This document shows, one piece after another, positions 24,255 to 29,752 of a stretch of 29,752 nt of DNA (position 1 is its first letter; each line of letters starts with the position of its first letter). Source of the stretch: Prevotella sp. CAG:1058 (GTDB lineage Bacteria > Bacteroidota > Bacteroidia > Bacteroidales > Bacteroidaceae); assembly GCA_000433175.1 (NCBI GenBank), contig HF986643.1:1-29752 (forward strand). The letters are read 5' to 3'. Both the position numbers and the translations under genes were made by a program. The notes under the pieces are model-generated. The model did not search any database, was not told the origin of the DNA, and worked only from the letters and a program-made list of their open reading frames with translations.

Positions 24255-24893
24255 ATGGATTCAGCAGAATTGTTCAAATGGGTTCTTGAGAACCTGAATT
24301 ACTGGGTAGTTACCCTGTTCATGGCCATTGAAAGCTCCTTCATTCCTTTCCCTTCAGAAGTAGTTGTTCCTCCAGCAGCATGGAAAGCAATGAGCGACGA
24401 CAGCATGAACATATTTTTAGTAGTTGTATTTGCAACGCTTGGCGCCGACATAGGAGCATTATTCAACTATTATCTGGCACGCTGGCTAGGCCGTCCAATA
24501 GTCTACCGTTTCGCTGACAGCCGCATAGGCCACATGTGCCTCATCAACCGCGAAAGCGTAGAAAAAGCCGAACAGTTTTTCCGCGACCATGGTGCGGCTT
24601 CAACATTCTTCGGCCGTCTGGTTCCAGCCGTGCGCCAGTTGATAAGCATACCGGCCGGCCTTGCAAAAATGAGAGTGGACCATTTCCTGATTTACACCAC
24701 GCTGGGTGCAGGAGTATGGAACATCGTCCTGGCACTGTTAGGCTACCTTATCTATCGCTTTACCGATTTGAAAACGGCTGACGACGTATATAAACTGGCT
24801 ACGAAGTACAGCCACGAGATTGGTCTTGTGCTGCTGGCTTTAGCTGCAATAATAATCTTGGTGCTGATATATAAGGGAATAAAGAAAAAATAA
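24255..24893 (+). CDS. DedA family inner-membrane protein
   Basis: The protein has 212 residues and several hydrophobic segments. ESSFIPFPSEVVVPPAAW at 26-43, GADIGALFNYYLARWLGRP and FFRDHGAASTFFGRLVPAVRQLISIPAGLAKM are the DedA/SNARE-associated motifs; the conserved Arg residues of the FGRLVPAVRQ segment are present. The C-terminal helix LVLLALAAIIILVLIYKGI ends in a short Lys tail. DedA proteins are linked to membrane lipid homeostasis, and recent work on the family points to undecaprenyl-phosphate or phospholipid flipping; which applies here is not known. It is monocistronic, with a well-formed promoter, and convergent with the TPR gene across a shared hairpin. Confidence 0.92.
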   Translation: MDSAELFKWVLENLNYWVVTLFMAIESSFIPFPSEVVVPPAAWKAMSDDSMNIFLVVVFATLGADIGALFNYYLARWLGRPIVYRFADSRIGHMCLINRESVEKAEQFFRDHGAASTFFGRLVPAVRQLISIPAGLAKMRVDHFLIYTTLGAGVWNIVLALLGYLIYRFTDLKTADDVYKLATKYSHEIGLVLLALAAIIILVLIYKGIKKK

Positions 24894-25024
24894 TACCCTA
24901 ATTGTGGGGATAAGCAGACAAACGGTAAAGTGCATTTTTATACTGATTATATCTTACCCCATTACACCAAACATGTACAAGACAAGAAATACCGGAGCTC
25001 AATAAATCCGCTAATAGCAAAATT

Positions 25025-25061
25025 AAAGCGTCAGGATTATCATCTGATATCCTGACGCTTT
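25025..25061. terminator. Bidirectional terminator between dedA and the TPR gene
   Basis: AAAGCGTCAGGAT (25025-25037) and ATCCTGACGCTTT (25049-25061) form a perfect 13-bp stem with an 11-nt loop, followed on the plus side by TATCTTTT. The right arm is the coding sequence for the last codons of the minus-strand TPR gene, whose stop codon lies in the loop. Confidence 0.85.
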
Positions 25062-26473
25062 ATCTTTTCTACCATATATTGGTAATAGTCTTGCGGCTTC
25101 ATGTCTTCAGGGAAAAGCCGTCCCAGAACAACCTTGAGCTCAGACGGTTCCTTTTCTGCTGCAATTTTTAGATAAACAAGAAACTCGTCAACGTAGCCCA
25201 AGTCATAACAGCATGCAGCATACTGTGACAGTCCACCATCCCAATCAGGATATTTTGTATACAAGAGCCTTAACATCCTGTATGCCAACTTATAATCACC
25301 AATTTCAAAAATGGTTATGGCTATTTTCATAAATACGGTCGGTGAATAGCCTGACTCTCTAAGAGCATGCAGGAAACACACCTTGGCCTTTTCAGAAAAA
25401 CCACTTCCGGCCAACAAGTTACCCCGGTATACCATTATCTCATTGTGGTCGCAATCAAGTTTCCCGGTCTTATCCAATATGGCAAGACTCTCTTTAATCC
25501 GCCCCAAACGACACAAAGCAAAGGCCCAATCCTTGTATATGTCTACAAGAACAGACGAATCGGGAGGCAAAAGGGTCTCAGCTTTCTTGAAATGAGTTAT
25601 TGCATCCTCGTATTCATCAAGAAGCATATGGCAGAAACCAATAAGCATCTCGCCATTCTCGTCGCGCGGACATTGCTTATTATAACGCTTGTAATAATTA
25701 AGCGCTTCCCTGAAATTACCAAGATTATAAAGTCCGTTGGCCTTGTTAAGCAAAGCCGCGGCATTGTCGGGGTTAATGGCTATCGAATATTCGCTACTCT
25801 GTATCGAATCTTCAATATTGTTATTAAAAAACTGCGTTGAAGCAAGCGAATTCCAATAATGCACAGAGAACGGGTCCTTGTCAATAAGCTCGTTGAAAAG
25901 TGTCTTACTCTTCTCATACTCCCCTCTCTCGACAAAAATGCGAGCTGCCTGCTCTTTATATTCGGTACAATCTGTATCTTCTGAACGGTCAATCCATTTT
26001 TCAGCCAAGTCAACAGAGTCATAATCAAGAAACAAAGCCGCAGCGTCTACGGCAAAATAATCCCTGTCGTCATCGCTGATGTCGCCAAACCGCTCTTCCA
26101 AATACTTGTCGGCAAGAGCAATATTACCTTGGGCGAGCATTATTTCAGCCTTCATGTAGAAATACTCAAGGTCTGTCTTGTCCTCGATCATTTCCGTAAG
26201 CCTCTCGGCTTCAGTGACGTTATTGTCATCCAAAAGCGCCATCCTTGCCTTGAAAAGCAAAGGAGGGGCGCTTCCTGGATATATTAACAAAGTATTGTCT
26301 ATTATTTCCTCTGCCAGTTGACGGTTGCGGCCATTATAATAATACTCAGCAACATCCATAAGCTCGTCAGGGTCAAGCATGCCATAAACACAACCGCCTT
26401 CATTAGCCTCGAACTTACTTAACAGGCTCTTGAACTCGTTGGAAAGGAAATAATCTTCAGAACTATACGACAT
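25040..26473 (-). CDS. Tetratricopeptide-repeat protein
   Basis: The protein has 477 residues, built almost entirely of helical pairs. Recognisable TPR units include AEEIIDNTLLIYPGSAPPLLFKARMAL, SIQSSEYSIAINPDNAAALLNKANGLYNLGNFREALNYYKRYNK and the repeats around DAITHFKKAETLLPP. There is no signal peptide or membrane segment, so it is probably cytoplasmic. It follows glnS by 8 bp on the minus strand and must be co-transcribed with it. TPR proteins are scaffolds for protein-protein contacts; the partner is unknown. A glnS-TPR pair is one I associate with Bacteroidales. Its 3' end is embedded in a terminator hairpin. Confidence 0.88.
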   Translation of the reverse strand: MSYSSEDYFLSNEFKSLLSKFEANEGGCVYGMLDPDELMDVAEYYYNGRNRQLAEEIIDNTLLIYPGSAPPLLFKARMALLDDNNVTEAERLTEMIEDKTDLEYFYMKAEIMLAQGNIALADKYLEERFGDISDDDRDYFAVDAAALFLDYDSVDLAEKWIDRSEDTDCTEYKEQAARIFVERGEYEKSKTLFNELIDKDPFSVHYWNSLASTQFFNNNIEDSIQSSEYSIAINPDNAAALLNKANGLYNLGNFREALNYYKRYNKQCPRDENGEMLIGFCHMLLDEYEDAITHFKKAETLLPPDSSVLVDIYKDWAFALCRLGRIKESLAILDKTGKLDCDHNEIMVYRGNLLAGSGFSEKAKVCFLHALRESGYSPTVFMKIAITIFEIGDYKLAYRMLRLLYTKYPDWDGGLSQYAACCYDLGYVDEFLVYLKIAAEKEPSELKVVLGRLFPEDMKPQDYYQYMVEKIKRQDIR

Positions 26474-26481
26474 TTCTATTA

Positions 26482-28197
26482 TCAGCCCTTTATTTGTTTC
26501 GACCAGGTATCTTTAAGTCCAACCGTCTTATTATAAACAAGGTGGCCTGGAGTCGAGTCTGTATCGGCCATGAAATATCCGATACGTTGGAACTGGAGGT
26601 ACTCGCCTGGAACTTTCCCGGCTGCGTAATCCTCTACATAGCAATCTGACAAAATCGCCAGTGAATCGGGATTAAGAAGCTCCCTGAAATCACGTTCGTC
26701 AGCCGACGGATTCTCAACATCGAACAATCTGTCATATATTCTTATCTCCGCCTTTTTGCAATGTTCCATGCTCACCCAGTGCAAAGTTCCTTTTACCTTG
26801 CGGTTGGCACCTTCCATTCCGCTCTTGCTGGTCGGGTCATACTCTGCCTGAATCTCAACTATATTGCCGTTTTCGTCTTTCGTACATCCTGTGCACTTCA
26901 CAATGTAAGCGTTCTTAAGGCGCACCTCACGACCCGGAGACATGCGGAAGAATTTCTTTGGTGCATCTTCCATGAAGTCGTCGCGCTCAATCCAAAGATT
27001 CTTAGTGAATACTATCTTGTGGCTTCCGTCAGCCTCGTTCTCGGGATTGTTTACAGCTTCAAGCTCTTCCTCCTGTCCGTCAGGATAATTTGTTATGACA
27101 AGTTTCACCGGATTCAACACGGCAGAAACCCTTATGGCGCGCTTGTTAAGGTCGTCGCGCACGGCAGCCTCAAGGAGGGCAACGTCGTTAAGGGCATCAA
27201 ACTTGGTATAACCTATGCTCTTGATAAAGTTCCTTATACTTTCAGGCGAATATCCGCGGCGGCGCATTCCGCACAATGTAGGCATTCGCGGGTCGTCCCA
27301 ACCACTAACCTTATGCTCGTCAACAAGTGCGTGCAACTTTCTCTTGCTCATCACTGTGTATGTAAGGTTAAGCCTGTTGAACTCAATCTGTCTCGGACGG
27401 AAGTCGCCAAGATTGTCAGCCTCGCCCTTATAGACCTTCAGTTCGTCAATGAACTTGTCGTAAAGAGGACGGTGTGGAACGAACTCCAAAGTACAGATTG
27501 AATGTGTGACACCCTCGAAATAGTCGCTCTGGCCGTGGGCGAAGTCATACATTGGGTATGCATGCCATTTGGTACCGGTGCGATGATGCGGCGTATGTAT
27601 TATACGGTACATTATCGGGTCACGGAAATGCATGTTTGGGTTAGCCATGTCGAGCTTGGCGCGAAGCACCATGGAACCCTCCTCCACATCGGGAGTATTC
27701 ATCTTGTGGAACAAGGCCAGGTTCTCCTCTACAGGGCGGTCCCTATAAGGCGAGGGTGTACCAGGCTGTGTAGGTGTTCCCTTCTGTTCGGCAATCTGTT
27801 CACTTGTTTGTTCGTCTATGTATGCCTTGCCTTCCTTAATCATCCACTCTGCAAAGTCCCACAGCTGCTGGAAATAGTCCGAAGCATAATAAACATTAGC
27901 CCAATGGAAACCAAGCCACTTAATGTCATTGAGAATGGAATCCACGTATTCCGTATCCTCTTTACTAGGATTGGTGTCGTCAAAACGTAAGTTGCATATT
28001 CCACCATAATTCACGGCAACGCCGAAATCCATGCAGATAGCCTTTGCATGACCGATATGCAGATAGCCGTTGGGCTCCGGCGGAAAGCGGGTCTGTATCC
28101 TACCGCCGTTCTTGCCATCTGCAAGGTCCTTCTCTACAAGCTGTTCTACGAAACTCAGGGTCTTTTTCTCTTCGCTTTTATTTTCTTCGGTATTCAT
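26482..28197 (-). CDS. glnS: Glutaminyl-tRNA synthetase
   Basis: The protein has 571 residues (554 in E. coli) and is a class Ic synthetase that charges tRNA-Gln. RFPPEPNGYLHIGHAKAI at 38-55 has the HIGH motif; VMSKRKL at 282-288 is the KMSKS-like loop; LRFDDTNPSKEDTEYVDSI is the GlnRS/GluRS catalytic segment; the C-terminal beta-barrel anticodon domain includes FMEDAPKKFFRMSPGREVRLKNAYIVKC. The motif DDTNP rather than DDTDP is usual for GlnRS. It lies 61 bp downstream of mltG and 8 bp upstream of the TPR gene. Its presence implies direct charging of tRNA-Gln instead of the Gat amidotransferase route. Confidence 0.97.
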   Translation of the reverse strand: MNTEENKSEEKKTLSFVEQLVEKDLADGKNGGRIQTRFPPEPNGYLHIGHAKAICMDFGVAVNYGGICNLRFDDTNPSKEDTEYVDSILNDIKWLGFHWANVYYASDYFQQLWDFAEWMIKEGKAYIDEQTSEQIAEQKGTPTQPGTPSPYRDRPVEENLALFHKMNTPDVEEGSMVLRAKLDMANPNMHFRDPIMYRIIHTPHHRTGTKWHAYPMYDFAHGQSDYFEGVTHSICTLEFVPHRPLYDKFIDELKVYKGEADNLGDFRPRQIEFNRLNLTYTVMSKRKLHALVDEHKVSGWDDPRMPTLCGMRRRGYSPESIRNFIKSIGYTKFDALNDVALLEAAVRDDLNKRAIRVSAVLNPVKLVITNYPDGQEEELEAVNNPENEADGSHKIVFTKNLWIERDDFMEDAPKKFFRMSPGREVRLKNAYIVKCTGCTKDENGNIVEIQAEYDPTSKSGMEGANRKVKGTLHWVSMEHCKKAEIRIYDRLFDVENPSADERDFRELLNPDSLAILSDCYVEDYAAGKVPGEYLQFQRIGYFMADTDSTPGHLVYNKTVGLKDTWSKQIKG

Positions 28198-28258
28198 ATC
28201 TGTTGGTCTTTTTTATTTCAAAATTTTACTATTGATACACGGCCTTGCGTAAAGGCTA

Positions 28259-29284
28259 TCACTTGACGCCTCTCTCATTCAATGCCGACGAATATTTCTC
28301 AGCATTCTTCAGATGCTCTTCATATGTCTTTGCAAAATTATGCGTGCCGCTGAAATCCTCCTTCGCACACATGTACAGATAGTCATGATGCACGTGGTTA
28401 AGCACAGCATCGATACCTGCCACTGTCGGAATCCTTATCGGTCCGGGAGGCAAGCCAATATTCTTATATGTATTGTACGGACTTTTCACACTAAGCATGT
28501 TATTGTATATGCGGCGTATGTCGAAATCCTTGAGGGCGAACTTGATCGTCGGGTCTGCCTGCAAAGGCATGCCCGTCTTTAGGCGGTTGTAGTACATGCC
28601 TGCCACCATGGGCTTCTCTTCATCATTGGCAGTCTCTTCATCTACGATGCTTGCCAACGTAATAACCTCTTCCTCGGTAAAGCCCATAGCCTTTGCCTTC
28701 TGCGTACGTTCAAAGTTCCAGAAGCGTTTGCTCTCCTTGTCCATCTTGTCGAGGAATTTATCAAGCGGCACGTTCCAATAAACCTCATAAGTGTTAGGTA
28801 TGAACATACACAACATCGTCGCCGGCGTATAACCATACTTGGCACAAACGGCTGAATCAGTAATGGCGTTATACAATGCAACACTGTCCAACATAAGTTT
28901 TTTGGACAACGCACCGGCCAGCTTGTCGGCAGTGCGGACGCTCGGAATTGTAAGCCTTACGGACGACTGCAAGCCGTTCTTGAGTTTTCTGAAAACGGTG
29001 AACGTACTGTTCCCTTTTTCTATTTCATAACGGCCCGTACGTATGTTGTCACCATAAGAGCTGTGTCTTACAAGCGTCTTGAATCCGGACATGGCGTGAT
29101 GAGAAGCCACGACATCAAGCTTAGAGTATACAGAATCTATGTTGTCATCCTGGTCGATGTATACGACATAGCTTTTGTCATCCTTTAACATCGGCGTGAA
29201 AAAGAAATAGTAACACAAGAATAGTATAACGGCAAGACACGCTATGGCAGGAATAACGAATTTCTTCGAATTAAACTTTTTCAT
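28259..29284 (-). CDS. mltG: Endolytic peptidoglycan transglycosylase MltG (YceG-like)
   Basis: The protein has 341 residues. A short basic N-terminus precedes a membrane anchor (VIPAIACLAVILFLCYYFFF, 10-29), so the catalytic domain is periplasmic. LASIVDEETAN at 210-220 carries the conserved acidic cluster with the catalytic Glu, followed by VAGMYYNRLKTGMPLQADPTIKFAL and NTYKNIGLPPGPIRIPTVAGIDAVLNH, all diagnostic of the YceG/MltG family. It cleaves nascent glycan strands and is thought to set strand length as they are made by class A PBPs such as the MrcA in this window. It has a -7 box upstream and is the first gene of the mltG-glnS-TPR run. Confidence 0.94.
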   Translation of the reverse strand: MKKFNSKKFVIPAIACLAVILFLCYYFFFTPMLKDDKSYVVYIDQDDNIDSVYSKLDVVASHHAMSGFKTLVRHSSYGDNIRTGRYEIEKGNSTFTVFRKLKNGLQSSVRLTIPSVRTADKLAGALSKKLMLDSVALYNAITDSAVCAKYGYTPATMLCMFIPNTYEVYWNVPLDKFLDKMDKESKRFWNFERTQKAKAMGFTEEEVITLASIVDEETANDEEKPMVAGMYYNRLKTGMPLQADPTIKFALKDFDIRRIYNNMLSVKSPYNTYKNIGLPPGPIRIPTVAGIDAVLNHVHHDYLYMCAKEDFSGTHNFAKTYEEHLKNAEKYSSALNERGVK

Positions 29285-29309
29285 CCTTTATTATATATAA
29301 ATTTGTCCG

Positions 29310-29317
29310 CAAAATTA
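29310..29317 (-). promoter_or_regulatory. Candidate -7 box for the mltG-glnS-TPR operon
   Basis: The minus strand reads TAATTTTG, a match to TAnnTTTG, 25 bp before the mltG ATG at 29284. No TTTG is evident at the usual distance upstream. Confidence 0.5.
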
Positions 29318-29430
29318 CATTATATTTTTGAAAAACATGGATATTCCATCATATTTTCTTTTCTTATGAACAAGTGAAAGGCTATGCCATGAACATATTT
29401 CATTGTCTAGTAAACTTTTGACGTAAAAAT

Positions 29431-29461
29431 TTTGGTATAATGATATTTTTGACTACCTTTG
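29431..29461 (+). promoter_or_regulatory. Promoter of tRNA-Arg
   Basis: TTTG at 29431-29434 and TACCTTTG at 29454-29461 are separated by exactly 19 nt. The mature tRNA begins 12 nt after the -7 box, so the 5' leader must be very short (about 6 nt). Confidence 0.8.
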
Positions 29462-29473
29462 CAGCCGATTGTT

Positions 29474-29548
29474 GGTTCCGTAGCTCAGTTGGATTAGAGC
29501 AACGCCCTTCTAAGGCGTGGGTCTTGGGTTCGAATCCCAACGGAATCA
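29474..29548 (+). tRNA. tRNA-Arg (anticodon TCT)
   Basis: The cloverleaf is complete: acceptor GGTTCCG/CGGAATC with one G-T pair, D stem GCTC/GAGC, anticodon stem ACGCC/GGCGT with loop CTTCTAA (TCT at 29509-29511, reads AGA), 5-nt variable loop, T stem TTGGG/CCCAA with TTCGAAT, and discriminator A at 29548. CCA is not encoded. It has its own promoter and terminator. Confidence 0.96.
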
Positions 29549-29556
29549 CAGAGAGG

Positions 29557-29598
29557 ACTCCCTGAAGCTGAAGAACTGAAGCTTTCAGGGAGTTTTCT
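29557..29598 (+). terminator. Terminator after tRNA-Arg
   Basis: ACTCCCTGAAGCT (29557-29569) pairs with AGCTTTCAGGGAGT (29580-29593) with one bulged base and a 10-nt loop, followed by TTTCTTA. The remaining 150 bp to the end of the window are AT-rich and show no gene. Confidence 0.88.
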
Positions 29599-29752
29599 TA
29601 TATAGCAACGGCATGTTCAAGCCATCACTTTTCTCAACTATTTACTTATATTCACATAAACGCCAAAAATATCAAGCGCAATACCCAAAAAAGAAAAGGG
29701 CTACATAAAAAAGGAGCTTGCTGGGGCTCTAGTTTAACAAGGCGTTATAAAG

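Noticed and set aside
26761..27501. Open frame of 246 codons opposite glnS
   Set aside because: It is a shadow of a strongly conserved synthetase gene with no start signal or recognisable domain.

Overview
The window is about 29.7 kb of an ordinary chromosomal, gene-dense region from a member of the Bacteroidales, most likely Prevotella or a close relative. Four observations support this: (1) promoters of the Bacteroidetes type, with TAnnTTTG at -7 and TTTG 19 nt upstream; (2) the LpxC-FabZ fusion, the long PurM and the long PurC typical of this group; (3) Gram-negative lipid A genes together with menaquinone (not ubiquinone) context; (4) mostly absent Shine-Dalgarno sequences. The genus assignment is inference.

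Layout. 1-378: 3' end of a SpoU-type RNA 2'-O-methyltransferase. 399-2326 (minus): two envelope proteins, a DUF5715 protein with an M15-like metal motif and a secreted HExxH metallopeptidase. 2835-9815 (plus): phoH, purC, menG, aroE, purM, prfA, pyrF, a housekeeping run of nucleotide, quinone, aromatic and translation-termination genes, closed by a strong terminator. 10372-13320: a secreted DUF1349 protein (minus) divergent from a PAS-like/LuxR regulator (plus) across a palindromic double promoter, then an Fsr-type MFS exporter. 13393-19394 (plus): ogt and an HD phosphohydrolase, then the lipid A cluster lpxD, lpxC-fabZ, lpxA with miaA. 19441-23822: PBP1A (mrcA) and a PIF1-like helicase with a C-terminal TPR-like tail. 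24255-24893: a DedA membrane protein. 25040-29284 (minus): mltG, glnS and a TPR protein in one run. 29474-29548: tRNA-Arg(TCT) with its own promoter and terminator.

How the genes fit together: the central theme is envelope construction (lipid A acylation, peptidoglycan polymerisation by PBP1A, strand cleavage by MltG, two candidate periplasmic metalloenzymes, DedA) mixed with core purine/pyrimidine synthesis and translation genes.

No phage, IS element, CRISPR array or defence island is visible. The most unusual signal is non-coding: three separate intergenic regions (2598-2705, 10078-10164, 23922-24020) each carry about four degenerate copies of the same 22-nt unit in exact 22-nt (occasionally 21-nt) register, most with an AAAAGG/CCTTTT inverted repeat, and two of the arrays end in the same TAAAATAT-containing box. 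Other points are a self-palindromic divergent promoter at 11071-11088, a structured spacer between phoH and purC, and a 14-bp palindrome between the lpxD promoter and start codon.
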